From Ceraceosorus guamensis (lineage: Eukaryota > Basidiomycota > Exobasidiomycetes > Ceraceosorales > Ceraceosoraceae): 64,000 nucleotides of DNA. The notes below the pieces were generated by a model that made no database searches, was not told the DNA's origin, and was given only the letters and a program-made list of their open reading frames with translations. The stretch is from positions 7,532 to 71,531 of the forward strand of contig NW_020290035.1 of assembly GCF_003144195.1 (NCBI RefSeq), given 5' to 3'. The position numbers were made by a program, and so were the translations under genes. Every line of letters begins with the position of its first letter. Position 1 is the stretch's first letter. Below are positions 11,253 to 22,594 of the stretch, one piece after another.

Positions 11253-14191
11253 TCATCCCGAGCTGCCCCACTGGCCACCGTTGCCCAAGAAGCTCGTATT
11301 GAAGCCTCCGGTATTCGCGTTGAAGTTGGACTGATTTTGCTGTCCGGTCTGCTGATGCTGAGCTTGCGGAGAACTCGACTGCATCATTCCGTTCGCACTG
11401 TTCTGCCCATGATTCTGCGCCATCATAGCCTGGAACGCGGGCATCATGGCCGCTTGCTGGAGTTGCTGTTGTGGCAGCATCGAGTTCTGCTGCTGCTGTT
11501 GTTGCTGTTGCTGCTGGAAGATGGCTGCTAGAGCGGCAGCTTGAGAGGCTGTTGGGTTCATCTGCTGCTGCTGCTGCATCGGAAATGCAACGTTTCCGGA
11601 TCCCATAGGGTTGCCCATGCTATTCTGAGCGTATCCTTGCAAAGCCATCTGAAGTTGATGCGGGATCTGAGCCTGTGGCGGCTGTTGCTGCTGCGACTGC
11701 TGTGGTTGCTGCTGTTGCTGCTGCTGCTGCTGCTGAGCTTGAATCGCCTGCTGCTGTGGGGTGGCTTGGTTGCCGCTCGAGTTGTTTTGCTGCGGAAGCA
11801 AGGCACCCAGCTGGCGCATCGCTTGGACGACGAGCATTTGCCTGTGTTGCGGTGGCAATTGATTCAAATTGACGTTTGGGCCGGCGATGTTCTGCATCTG
11901 TTGCTGTACCAAACGATTGATCTGCTGTTGCTGTAGCGTGGGCGACTGACCTTGCCCAGGCGGCTGAGGTTGATGACCAGCCTGAGACTGTTGAGGCGCC
12001 ATCGCGCCAGGCACCCCACCTTGCTGACCCATACCGACCATAGCGCCGAGCTGATGAGGCGATCCCGTCTGCTGCTGTTGAGCCATGATGCTGGACATCA
12101 TCCTCTGAGCTTGGGCGTGTGCATGTTGCTGCTGAGGCGTGAGCATGTGTGGTTGACCCGGAGCCATGTTCGACTGTCCTGGAGCGGACATCTGAGCAGA
12201 ATTGCCGGAGTGAGGGGTGCCGGGCAGGTTGCCGATCGAGGGAGAAGCTACGACGGAAGAAGATGGCACCACGGGTGTCTGAATCGGCTGACTGCCAGAT
12301 GCAGCAGCAGGAGTAGACGGCGTCTGCGGCTTCTTGCTTTTCTTCGTTGCAGAACTCGACGAGGCTTTTTTGCCTGACCCGCTTGCTTCAGTCTTGACGG
12401 GAGTGCTCTCCACGCTGCCTGCTCCGGGGGCTGCAGCAGCCTGGGCGGCTGCTTCGGCATCTTGTTTCTCGCGTTGCTTCTTAGAGATCTTTTTCTTGGA
12501 TTTGGATGTGCTTGCCTTGGCAGCAGCGGCGGCGGCTGCCTCCTTCTCCAAACGCTCTTTCTCTTCCTGCTCTGCACGCTCTTGCTCCTCTTTAAGCTTC
12601 GTTCTTTCCTTCTTGGTCAGCTTCTTAGCTTTTTCTGGTGCAGCGGACAAACTTGCGGCCAATGGTACGTCCTTGTCGCTCTCGGCGTCATCCTCATCCT
12701 TCTTCTTTTGCGACCGCTTTCTCTTCTTCTTGGCAGCCGGTCTCGACGCGGCGCCTGAGCTGCCTTCACCATTCTCATTATTACCGCCACCATTCGCACT
12801 AGCCCCGTTCGGGGGAGCACGACCATTCTTCGCCATTTCATCTGCCATGCGCTTCGCTCGCCAGTCCGAGATGAAGTTCATGCGCGAGAAACTGCTTGGC
12901 GGATCCGAAAAAAGCCATGCACGATCAGCACCAAAGGGCACATCGAGCATACATAGCCGTTGCACGCACCTTGGGGCAAACGTAGCGTTTGAAGTACCGC
13001 TTAGCATGGCCATAGCTCGATCTTGCTGGTCATCATCACCCTGTGACATGAGCTTCATGATCTTACTTCGTCTAATGCGATCTTCCTCATCCTTGTCTGC
13101 CTGCGACGAGTTCCTCTTCGACCCAGCGGCTGGCAATCTCGCCATTCCCGTGTTGGGGTCAATGTCTATAGGACCACCAAAGGTGCCAGAGGGGGCTAAA
13201 TTAAGCTCCGAGGCTGGGTTGGCAGTGGCATTCATCATGAAGTTGGCGATTCGTGTGGCTTGAAAGTCCGGCTCGAGACAGAGTAATGGGCTCGTCAAGT
13301 TCTGAGATGATGAAAGGAGATTTGTGGAGCCGGATGTCAGCCTCCGACGGAGCTGTTTGAACTCGCATGCAAGCTCACCAAGATCTTTGCTTCCACCAGC
13401 AACGCATCCTCGTCACTCCACTCCTTGCCTTCGCGCGTGTCCATCAAACGCAAGTCTACCCACAGCGTCTCATCGTTCGGCCAAAGGACCAGCCTGTAGA
13501 TCTCCACAGTAGCTCCTGTCGTTGGCATGGATGTGCGCCCAGCACTGCTAGAGCCAGGATCTGCTGATGCTCCAGAGCTCCCCGCAGTGGCTGAAGCAGA
13601 TGTAGACTCGGCAGCATAAGGATCTTGAAAGCCGTACTTTGGAACATCGATTGGTTCGGCCTTGCGCGCCAAGACTGGTCTGTGATCGTGCACCTCGACA
13701 ATCAGAGCACCTGCGAAGATGGAGTGTGCCGCAAGGCGACGTCAGTCTACGATCGATGTGCCTAGGGGAGCTAGCTGCCGCGCACCTTCATAGAACCGCA
13801 CGCCGCACGAGTGGATCACATCGAGCAGATCCGGTGGGATCCTCCCAGCTACAATGTAGGTGATGATCGTCTGCGTTGCAACATGGTGGACGTGTAGGTC
13901 AGTCACCAGCATGGGGCGACCACAAGCCGTCGGCACAAAGAAGCTGTACGCACCTTTAAAGGAGACTGCAGGGTGAAGGTACCGGACTGTGGTGCGCGCG
14001 AGATGTACAAGCTTGCAATCAACGCATGTTTGCACCATCAAGCTTGCGTTCCTACTCACTCCACCATCAAACCTGAATCCTCCGACCCATATGTGCAGCC
14101 TGAGAGATGGCGAGAAGGGCGGGGTTCGGTAGCGCTTCAAGAGCTGCCTGGTGGCCCGCACACGATTGTAGACGCAGCCTGTGCCAGACAT
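11253..14191 (-). CDS. SPT20: SPT20, SAGA complex subunit
   Basis: This is the structural subunit of the SAGA histone acetyltransferase coactivator, acting in the nucleus. Six exons are proposed: 14191-14060, 13986-13954, 13870-13786, 13710-13379, 13301-12970 and 12891-11253, with all phases consistent, giving about 850 residues. The N-terminal Spt20 domain is clear: LLKRYRTPP, then SGTFTLQSPLK, then IPPDLLDVIHSCGVRFYEGA and LIVEVHDHRPVLARK, read across three introns. The middle is a highly charged Lys/Glu region (about residues 290-420) and the rest is very rich in Gln, Met and Pro with CAG/CAA runs, as is usual in fungal Spt20. The last intron is 78 bp and has no in-frame stop. The start at 14191 is the first ATG before the domain; a further upstream exon is possible. 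It is divergent to the MFS gene. Confidence 0.9.
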
Positions 14192-14586
14192 GGCCGCCTG
14201 TGGCGCCCGGTGTCGGCGTGAATCCTTAGAGCGAACACAAGGCGAGTTGATACCGAGAGCAGAGGATTTAGCCGAGAGCTTCCGGCGCGAGCTTGACGTC
14301 CGGTGCTGCGACCCTGTCCAAGCAGGACCTTGGGTCGGGAGATCCGGCGAACGAATGAAGCACAGCGCTCGCAGCGCTGCACAAAGCGATGCAGTATTCT
14401 TGAAGGGTCACGAGGGGTTTTGATGGCTCTGGAATCAGCGGGGCGCTAGTGGTGAACAACTCGGCGAACAGAAGCTGCTCGAGCGACCGAAGGCTGAGCT
14501 GCCTTGGAGTTGGATGGTCGAAGTGATGCAGGTGGGGGTCGGTCAAGCATGCTCGACGCGAGCGTCTCGCGCTAAGGTGCAGAGCG

Positions 14587-14594
14587 TCACGTGA
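14587..14594. promoter_or_regulatory. TCACGTGA palindrome in the SPT20/MFS divergent promoter
   Basis: A perfect 8-bp palindrome with an E-box (CACGTG) core, 396 bp upstream of the SPT20 start and about 790 bp upstream of the MFS start. The same octamer occurs in all the other head-to-head intergenic regions of the window. Such cores are bound by bHLH factors of the Cbf1 type in fungi; the factor here is unknown. Confidence 0.6.
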
Positions 14595-14861
14595 GCCGTG
14601 TATGCGCGGAAGGTGTTGCGCGTGCTCTCGCACGAGTAGGAACGCCCGCGCCTATCATATGCGACGCGATCCTGATGCGGTGCGGGATGCTTGCAGGGTT
14701 GCAGGCTGCGCTCGCATCGGCATACAGCGACCGAAATGAGAATCAAGAATGAGAGGCGCGAACACACCGCGCGGGCATGCTTGGCAGGGGCCGATGCACG
14801 GGATCGATTTTGGACTTCGCAAGGCAAAGCACGCCATCATGGCAGAGAGGTGTGTGGGCGG

Positions 14862-14904
14862 GCGCACGCACACGCACACGCACACGCATACACATACGCA
14901 TACG
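14862..14904 (+). repeat. CACACG-type microsatellite
   Basis: About seven units of an alternating pyrimidine-purine hexamer (cgcaca/catacg) lie about 480 bp upstream of the MFS start. A near-identical array sits directly against the start codon of the zinc-ribbon gene at 50755-50791, in the same orientation relative to its gene. Confidence 0.9.
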
Positions 14905-15379
14905 CCAAAAGAGCATCTCTCGCGCCCTTCAATTCTGCCTCCGTCGACCGTGACTGCTTTCATCTGCTCCTGCGATTCCCGTCCGCCATACCAACCAGGG
15001 CCTCAATCAGCAGCAGTCCGCACCGCGGTCTCGCTTGGGGGAAAAAGGTGGCGCCGGATGTATGGATGCGCACGCATCATCCCAGCCGCGTCGCCCACTC
15101 GCCGATCTCATCTGTCGCAAGTGCAGCATCTCTCTCTTGCAGCGATCAGTCTGGAAGCGTATATACTTGACCTGTAGAGCATCATCTCCCAACCAAGTCA
15201 GCCTTTCCCGCTCCACTCCTACCCGGCGCGAGCGTCAGTCTCAGTCACGGCGACTCTATCCTTCACCGCGAATCTGTATGCCGCATTCGCGTCCCTGATC
15301 AGATAACGGGGCGATCCTCGTCCTCTTCGACCATTCGCGCCTAATCCTTGGACCACACTCTCCGGCGTCGTCGAGCGCC

Positions 15380-18300
15380 ATGTCCAGCTCGCAGCTAACC
15401 AGGCAGGACCAGCCTTCTGATTCAGCCTCACAGCCTGCACAGGATGGCGGCCCTGCAGCGCTGGCTGGCCGGGCATCCACCTCGTTCAGCCACGACGGGT
15501 CCACCTTGGCTGTCACCTCCGCCTATTCACACAGCGCTCCTCCATCTCAGCGCACATCTCCCGTCATTCGAGGATCTCGGCTAGTCGGTAGGCAAGGGGC
15601 CAGGGCTCTGCAGGCTGGAATCGCGCCTAGTCAGGAAGCTGGTCACGAAACTCAGGTGGGTGTGCCACCCTCTGGTCTGGTGGCCATCGCAGCCAACAAA
15701 GCCTCCGAATCGCTGGGGCTGCGACGTCGCTCGGCTCAAGGCGAGATGTTGGAGGCCAGCACTGGCCCTGGAGAAGCCGGCCCATCCCGAGCTACCTCCG
15801 GCAAAGTCGATGTGCTTAGTGCAGATGGCAGCACTGATAGTGAGCGCGGCCCAAGGATGGGCATCGCAGCGCGAAGGCGATTGACCGGCAGCAACGAGAG
15901 TCAGCAGGCGGGCACATCATCCGCATCGGCTGCCCCGAGTAGCAATGCACCCAGCTCCAGCCACAACCCAAGCGATCTCAGCATGACGTTGCCTTCTTCC
16001 ACCTTGGCTGCCTTGCCCGAGCACGGTACTCCACCAGCGCACTCCACCTCGCGCTTTCACCAGTCGTTCACCACCCCCGGTACGCCGGGCTCACCTCGAA
16101 CAGCACGCACGCCAGGTGCTTCTCCCATCTTGACACCATTCGCGCGTGCTCGAGCAGACGTCGAAGCGGCTGCCGTGATCGCTGCGTTGCGACAAGCTCA
16201 GGACCCGGCTCTGGCGGCGCGCATAGACAACGCAGCGGCATACTCGGACTTTGAGGATGGCATTGCAGCTCCCCTTGCGCGTCCTGCCAGCGCCCCTCCC
16301 AGAAAAGGTCGTAGCTGGGTCGAAAAGGCAAAAGCTGCCACTTTGCACGGCAACCGCGCCAAGCAGTCTGATGAGATCTCATCCCACCCGGGTCACTCTG
16401 CCGGCGTGGTAAAGGACGACTACTTCGCCGAGAAGAGCGTAAATGCGGTTGCCTCTTCGTCTACATCCAAGATCGAGGTCCCAGTCGACAGCATTGTGAC
16501 GGATCCTTCGCTATTCGCTCTCAGCCCTGCTATGGGTGCAGCTGCTCCGGCTTTGATCGCAGCCAGTACCAACGGGCTCGCAGTCGGCGTCTCAACGTCC
16601 TCCAATCGAGGAAAGTCACCCGCCGTCTCGAGGAGGTCAAGTGCCGCTACACTGGCGCCGATTGGCGACAAGGCTGGAATCCGACAAGCAGGCATAAGGC
16701 GGGCGGAAGCTCTTCGGGAACTCGACCCGCGTAGTCAAGGCATCATCTTTGCTCTCGTATGCGCATGGGGAGCTGTCCTGTGTCTCGACAGGCTCACCAC
16801 TTACAGCTATCAGACCATTGCGACCAACTCCTTCGCCGCTCACAGCAGCTTGTCTTTCCTGAACGTCGTGCGAGCTCTAGTCGCAGCCATCGCAGGTCCA
16901 CCTTTTGCACTTGTTGCCGACAGTCTGGGGCGCGCGAATGCCTTTACTCTTGGCCTCGCCTTTTACGCATCTGGGCATGCGCTACTTGCCGCTAGTCACA
17001 ACACTGCTGCGTACGCCGGAGGAGTGACGCTCTTCGAGATTGGAGCAAATGGGCTCGTTGTGCTTCAGTGGACTCTCTTGGCGGACATGACATCGAGCAA
17101 GAATCGTCTGCTCTTCGTCATTCTCCCTCAGATGCCGTTTCTCATCTTCTCTTTCATCAGTGCCAACATCTATGCTGCAGTTCTGCCTCATTGGCGTTGG
17201 GGCGTTGGCATGTTTGCCATACTTGGGCCAGCAACTCTGGTTCCACTCATCGCCATGCTCTACACTGCTGAAGCGTCTGTCGCCACGCCCTCTCTGCCAG
17301 CGCCGCCTCGCGCACGCCAACGACCAATGAGCCGAGTGAACGAGCTGCTTCAAGTTGTGGACCTGCCAGGACTCGTGCTACTGTGCGCAGCCTTGTCGCT
17401 CCTGCTCATCCCGCTGACACTCGCAGCCAGTACGCCAGGTCGATGGGCTTCTGCGGATATCATCGCTGAACTCTGTTCGGGGGCAGCGCTTGTTGTGGCG
17501 TTCGCGGCGTGGGAGCTCAAGGGGGCACGCTTCCCTCTGCTGCCCCGTGCGCTCTTGATGAATCGCACTGCTTGGGCTGGAGCTCTGACGCTTGCCAGCT
17601 TCTGGATCAGCAACACAGTCCTCACCGCGTATCTGCCCACATACCTCTACGTCGTTCAGGATACAAGCAATCGAGCGCAGCAAAACATCTCGACGCTTTA
17701 CTCCTTCACTGTCGCTCTGGCATCGTTACCGGTAGCTCTGACGGTACGATACGCCGGCAGACTCAAGCCCTTTGCCGTTATCGGCATCGTTCTCTTCACC
17801 GTCGGGTTGGGAATGATGGTCGGATTCAACGGCAATAGTGGCACCCGATTTCACATCATCGCTGCGCAGATCATCATTGGCTTGGGCGGTGCATTCACAG
17901 TGGCTGTGGTGCAAAGCTTAATTCAGGTCAGCGTGCCGCACGCGCTATGCGGACAAAGCATTGCGGTACTCAACATCTGCATCAATCTGGGCGTCGCGGT
18001 TGGATCAGCGCTCGCAGGTGCGATGTGGACAGGGCTTTTGCCGGGCTACCTGGCACAGGAGCTCAGACCGATCAGCGGTCTCTCCATGCTCAGCGCCATC
18101 TTCTCAGAACCTTTGACTTGGATCACCGAACACGCTGTCAGTACCTCGGAGCGCACAGCCGTCGTCGCCGCCTACGTCAGGGTGTTCCGGTACATGATGG
18201 TAGCTGCGACCTCCAACTGCGCCCTCGCATTCGCGGCGGCTTGCTTGCTGGGGAATCCGAAGCTGGGCAACACGCTCAGCACGGTGGAAGGAGAGGATGG

Positions 18301-18598
18301 AAGTGCACGTTCGGTGAGGGGCGAGTCTGCGACAAGCACAGACGCCAAGAGTATCAACTTGCTGGGGGATGCGTGGCTCGCTCGTCTGGATCGAGTCTTT
18401 ATGCGCGCCAGCTCCAGACCGGGCGAGAAGAAGAAACGCGGCACGCCCGATCCTAGCGAAGACTCTGCCGCTGCCCAAGCTAGATTCTCCAAAGATGCGT
18501 TGTACTCCAAAGCTGCTTCAGCCAGCCCTCCAGGACCGGAGGTGCACGTCGAGCCGCCGCCGGAAGACAACGATGCTCGGCCTGCTCGGCAGCTTTGA
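15380..18598 (+). CDS. Large MFS transporter, siderophore-transporter-like
   Basis: A single exon encodes 1072 residues. Residues 1 to about 445 are low-complexity, Ser/Ala/Pro-rich and probably cytosolic and disordered. From about residue 450 a multi-pass major facilitator domain begins (GIIFALVCAWGAVLCLDRL). The TM1-TM2 segment (DRLTTYSYQTIATNSF, then NVVRALVAAIAGPPFALVAD and SLGR) resembles the siderophore-iron transporter (ARN/SIT) branch. A proton-coupled substrate carrier at the plasma or an internal membrane is expected. The C-terminal 80 residues are again polar. No siderophore biosynthesis gene is visible nearby, so the substrate is inferred only from family resemblance. The N-terminal extension is far longer than usual for this family. 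The ATG at 15380 follows a long GC-rich leader. Confidence 0.8.
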   Translation: MSSSQLTRQDQPSDSASQPAQDGGPAALAGRASTSFSHDGSTLAVTSAYSHSAPPSQRTSPVIRGSRLVGRQGARALQAGIAPSQEAGHETQVGVPPSGLVAIAANKASESLGLRRRSAQGEMLEASTGPGEAGPSRATSGKVDVLSADGSTDSERGPRMGIAARRRLTGSNESQQAGTSSASAAPSSNAPSSSHNPSDLSMTLPSSTLAALPEHGTPPAHSTSRFHQSFTTPGTPGSPRTARTPGASPILTPFARARADVEAAAVIAALRQAQDPALAARIDNAAAYSDFEDGIAAPLARPASAPPRKGRSWVEKAKAATLHGNRAKQSDEISSHPGHSAGVVKDDYFAEKSVNAVASSSTSKIEVPVDSIVTDPSLFALSPAMGAAAPALIAASTNGLAVGVSTSSNRGKSPAVSRRSSAATLAPIGDKAGIRQAGIRRAEALRELDPRSQGIIFALVCAWGAVLCLDRLTTYSYQTIATNSFAAHSSLSFLNVVRALVAAIAGPPFALVADSLGRANAFTLGLAFYASGHALLAASHNTAAYAGGVTLFEIGANGLVVLQWTLLADMTSSKNRLLFVILPQMPFLIFSFISANIYAAVLPHWRWGVGMFAILGPATLVPLIAMLYTAEASVATPSLPAPPRARQRPMSRVNELLQVVDLPGLVLLCAALSLLLIPLTLAASTPGRWASADIIAELCSGAALVVAFAAWELKGARFPLLPRALLMNRTAWAGALTLASFWISNTVLTAYLPTYLYVVQDTSNRAQQNISTLYSFTVALASLPVALTVRYAGRLKPFAVIGIVLFTVGLGMMVGFNGNSGTRFHIIAAQIIIGLGGAFTVAVVQSLIQVSVPHALCGQSIAVLNICINLGVAVGSALAGAMWTGLLPGYLAQELRPISGLSMLSAIFSEPLTWITEHAVSTSERTAVVAAYVRVFRYMMVAATSNCALAFAAACLLGNPKLGNTLSTVEGEDGSARSVRGESATSTDAKSINLLGDAWLARLDRVFMRASSRPGEKKKRGTPDPSEDSAAAQARFSKDALYSKAASASPPGPEVHVEPPPEDNDARPARQL

Positions 18599-18946
18599 GA
18601 GACGCACACTCTTCTCCTGTCGCTCTGTGCGCACGTCACGCGTCGTCATATCCACATTTTCATTTTCACCTTGATACATCCATATTCAAACTCGCTCATG
18701 TACAAGTCAGCCAGCTATTCAATGTCACAATGCACGCAGGGATGTTGCGTTATCGCTGCAAGGCCTTGAACCGCGTGCGTTGATTGTAGCCGCTCTGACC
18801 ACTTGCAGCTGGCAGTCCAGCACATCGATGATTGCTGGAGCCAGATTTCTGCAGACGACCGATTGAGCACTGCGCTTCAGATGACCAAAGAAATGCAGGT
18901 GAAAAATTGCGCGACTGAAGCAAATTCGGTCGAAAGATCCGTGCGA
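18599..18946. other. Convergent 3' intergenic region MFS/PEX19
   Basis: This space of about 350 bp lies between the stop codons of two convergent genes. I see no open frame worth calling. It presumably holds both 3' untranslated regions and polyadenylation signals. Confidence 0.5.
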
Positions 18947-20317
18947 TTACATGACGCTGCACTGCTCCTCGCCGCCTCCCATGCCGGGCATGTTTGCCAG
19001 CTCTGGCGGAATGTCACCGACGATCTCGTCGGGTGGGGACCCATTGTCCTGCATCTGTAGAGCAGAGAAGCGAGACGGTCAGAGGATCGAGCTTCGCCAA
19101 AAGTTTCAGCCTGACTTGCGGTGCATCTGCGCTCACCTCGTTCATCAATTCGCCGACAGTCGCGCGCAAATGCTTCTTCTGATCCTCCGTACCGTTTGTA
19201 TATGCTGGATCCTCGAAAGTGCGAACAACCTGCGAGACTATTCTGGCTTGAGCCTGGTAGCGTGATCTGTCTGATGCAGAGATACTGGCAGCTGCAGGCG
19301 AGTTGAGGTATTCGGGGTACTACCGGACCGGCCAGCACGGAGACAGGAGCAAAGCGGAGAGAGGATTGAGCTTGTGCGTGCTCGTGCTCGTGCGGCCGGA
19401 AGAACGCGAAGCGCACCACACTCACTTTATCCCTCAGCTCTTTCAGCGGCTCGTACAAGACATCCTTACTCATAAGCTCCGCCATCATGCTCTCCATCAT
19501 CTTTTCAAAGTCAGCTCCACCTTCGCCTCCTTCCCCGCCGCTCAGTGCAGCCATAAGCTTCTCCAGATCGGCCTCTCCCATGCCTCCAAGGCCCCCTCCA
19601 GCACCCGTAGCAGACGAAGCGGAAGTGTCAGAGTTCTTTAGTCGATCCATGGTTTGTCGAATGGCATCCTGGAAATTTGCCGGGGGTGGACCAGCTGCTC
19701 CGCCGGCTGAAGTGCTGCCAGCGGCACCCGCACCTGATGCGGCAGGAGCACCATCGGGCGGCCCTCCCAAGCCCATCTCTTGCATCATAGCTTCGAACTG
19801 CTTCATCATCTCTTCCTCGCTATATTGCGGTTGAGCTCCATCTGCGCCCGGCGGAGGGACAGGCCCGCTGGCGCCTGCCGGTAGTTGACCTGACTGGCTG
19901 TCCGTCCCACCTGCTCCTGGACCAGCGCCGCCCAACTCTCGCATCAACGCCTCCATCCCCTGAGCCAGCTCTTTCGCAAAGTCTCCCTCGAAAATATCAT
20001 CATCATTCTCTTCGGCTCCCGCTTCTGAGTCGTCATCCGGGGGTTTGGCATCAGAGGCAGTCGTGCTGGGGACAGCTGCTGGCTGTGGTGCGGAAGAAGA
20101 AGCCTGAGGACCTGAAGCGGACGCAGCTGCCGAGGAGCCTTGATTGAAGTCGTCCAGCACATCTGTGTGGGCGCATACATGGACATAGAGAAGCTTTCAG
20201 CACAGTAGCACGTGCAACTCGATGAGGCACCACAATCACACGCTAGTACTTACCATCCAGGTCGTCCAAGTCGTCGGCAGCATCCGCAGAAGCGGGCGGT
20301 CTCTTCTCCTCAGTCAT
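18947..20317 (-). CDS. PEX19: Pex19, peroxisomal membrane protein import receptor
   Basis: This is the cytosolic chaperone and receptor that delivers peroxisomal membrane proteins to Pex3. Four exons (20317-20254, 20162-19426, 19319-19137, 19054-18947) give 363 residues with consistent phases. The acidic N-terminus (DDLDDLD) leads to the Pex3-binding type region (GDFAKELAQGMEALMRELGG). The Gly/Ala-rich middle carries EEMMKQFEAMMQEMGLGG, and the helical C-terminal domain includes MMAELMSKDVLYEPLKELRD followed by KYPEYLNSP. The protein ends in CSVM, a CaaX farnesylation box, as known for Pex19. It is divergent to MGM101 and convergent with the MFS gene. Confidence 0.95.
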
Positions 20318-20607
20318 CCTGACGTTTAGCGCTGATCTGAAATGCGGCTCTCCGGGCAGTAGAAATTGCAGTGTGCTTTAATGGCGATAGCAGAAGAAAA
20401 GCTGGTGAAGATGTGAAAAGTCTTGATTGCAGCGATCGCGGGTGCGGTGTGAGGGTCGCTTCCGCCGGCTTCATAGGTCGCCGGCTGTGCTGCTGCGCGA
20501 TTTCACAGCCCAACAAGTCGAGTGCGGGGGTGAAGAAGCGGGCTGCGCGTGCGCGTGAGTGCGAGTCTTGAGTCACGAGTCACATTTTGAGTGGGACGCG
20601 CAGGCGA

Positions 20608-20615
20608 TCACGTGA
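20608..20615. promoter_or_regulatory. TCACGTGA palindrome in the PEX19/MGM101 divergent promoter
   Basis: A perfect octamer palindrome about 290 bp upstream of the PEX19 start and about 320 bp upstream of the MGM101 start, almost central in the shared 613-bp promoter. Nearby gagtcacgagtcac elements (about 20570-20583) are related half-sites. Confidence 0.6.
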
Positions 20616-20930
20616 AACAGAAATCACGTCGCTCAGACTGTTCTCATCGCGATCCGCTCGAGCTGTGCTGCATTACGGAACATAGGAACAAAAGGCAGGC
20701 TGTCATGGCCTACTCCTTCTCATGCGACCATCAAGCATTCACGCACACCACACCAATCTCTTGATCGAAAGCATTCCTTATCGATCGCTCTTCTCATCGC
20801 CTATAGGTGCATCACCGGCTCATCCTCGTCATTCGCGCCCGGCACTCAGCCACCTAGGAACACTCGCCACAGCTACAAATAGAGCACATTGCTCCTTCTC
20901 ATCGCTTCGCAGCCTGCATTTGTACACGGC

Positions 20931-22011
20931 ATGATGGGCACACACACTCACACGATGGCACTTCGCAGCTTTCGAGGTCTTCTGACTCCCAGCTCCGCCT
21001 CTGCGCGCGTTGCGACTCCGATCGCCTCGGTCTCGCGCAGACACGCAACTACCAAGGCAGCACCAGCTCGGCCCTCCGCCTCAGCAGCTTCAACGCCCGC
21101 AGCATCTTCGCCCAATTCTTCTACTCCTACTCCAGCCTCGACTTCCAACCCCGTCTCGTCTCACCAAGACTTGTCTGAAGCGACCAATGGCGAGCCAGGA
21201 GGAACGACTCTGGGAGAGAATTGGGCAACCAGTTTTGCGGGCATGAGCGTTCAACCTTTCGATTCGAGGATCGCGGATGTGCTGGAAGCGCCCATCAAGG
21301 AGGAAGACGTGGAGATTAAGCCGGGTGAGTAGCATACATGCGTCGACTTGTCTCTGCGATGTTCCGCCTGACCACCATTTACTCGCTCTCGCATCAGATG
21401 GATTGCTCTATCTTCCCGAGATCAAGTACAGACGCGTTCTCAACAGAGCCTTTGGACCTGGCGGGTGGGGATTGGCACCTCGAGGAGAGACCAATGTGGG
21501 CGCAAAGATCGTCAGCAGGGAGTGGGCGTTGGTGTGCCTCGGACGGTAAGTCAAGTCGAGTCATCGTGTCTGTCCTCTTTTCGCACTATGCTCACCCTAC
21601 CTTGGTCGCCCTCTCTCTGTGTGCCGCGCTGACCTTTCGTGATGACAGCTTCGTTGCCACAGCTCGCGGCGAGCAGGAATACTTCGACCCTTCGGGAGTA
21701 GCTACAGCTTCGGAAGCCGCCAAGTCGAACGCTCTGGTCAGGTGCTGCAAGGACCTGGGCATCGCGCACGAACTTTGGACTCCGCGATGGATCGATAACT
21801 TCAAGAGCAAGCATTGCGTTGAGGTCTGGGCAGAGAATGCTACGACCGGTAGAAAGTGAGTGGTCAAAAGCTAACCTCGTTGGGGCATTTCAACCCTCTC
21901 AACGTACACGCCCGCTAAGTCTTTCCTCGGCCAATCTCTCACAGGCGCAAGCTCTGGCGCAGAAAGGACGCGTCTCCATTCCAGTACCCTAACAAGGAGG
22001 TCAGGAGCTGA
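20931..22011 (+). CDS. MGM101: Mgm101, mitochondrial genome maintenance protein
   Basis: This is a mitochondrial nucleoid DNA-binding and recombination protein of the Rad52-like group, needed to maintain and repair mtDNA. Four exons (20931-21324, 21398-21545, 21649-21855, 21945-22011) give 271 residues with consistent phases. The core reads [19 protein letters not shown], then [21 protein letters not shown], and ends [18 protein letters not shown], typical of the family. The N-terminus is Ser/Ala/Arg-rich. The third ATG, at 20955 ([10 protein letters not shown]), gives the better mitochondrial presequence, so translation may start there (263 residues). Confidence 0.95.
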
Positions 22012-22594
22012 CCGCAGCGATAGAAAATTGCCACCTTTGCTGCTGTGTATTTCTTCTACGGGGCGTCTCCAATGCTATGCCGCGTGACTAGCAAAGTGCA
22101 GAGTCGAGGTGTGTAATGATGACCCCAGCAGGTGCGCAGGAGCGAGCTGGAATCTTGAGTGGGACCTGCTATGTCGGTCAAGTTGATTGCGCCACACCCC
22201 CAGCACCTCGCTGTGCGTCTGGAAGCAGTACACGCATCGCGGTGATCCATGGCGTACGCCAAAGTGGGAAATGTTGCGCTGCTGCGCTACCGCTAAGTGA
22301 ATCTTGAAGGCCAGCAATTGGCCAGCTGCAGGCCTCGTGTCTGACCGGAGAATCGCTCGGCCAAGCTGAGCTGCCCAAATGTAGAGCGGATACGGTTCAG
22401 TGTGAGGATGCAGCATCGACTCTTCGGCCACCGAGCCTGCCCTGAAATCTCCGTGACGCGGGTGTGCTTGTGACTCACCGACATCTTGGAGCCATCCTGC
22501 CTCGCTGCTCAAAATTCCTCCACCGTCCTGCGTCGATGAGGCAACGCTACCAGCCTTTGCTCATGATTCGAAATGCTGCCACCCTTTCCGATCT
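22012..22594. other. Convergent intergenic region MGM101/TPT1
   Basis: About 580 bp between two convergent genes. A minus-strand frame spans 22075-22512 but has no domain or splice context and overlaps likely 3' untranslated sequence. Nothing else is seen. Confidence 0.5.

Noticed and set aside
10863-11531. 222-codon plus-strand frame ending in a leucine run
   Set aside because: The leucine-rich part is the antisense of the SPT20 glutamine repeats.
12334-13263. 309-codon plus-strand frame rich in Ser, Ala and Phe
   Set aside because: It lies antisense to the SPT20 coding exons and reflects their Lys/Glu and Ala codon composition.
18172-18639. 155-codon minus-strand frame
   Set aside because: Antisense to the 3' end of the MFS coding region.
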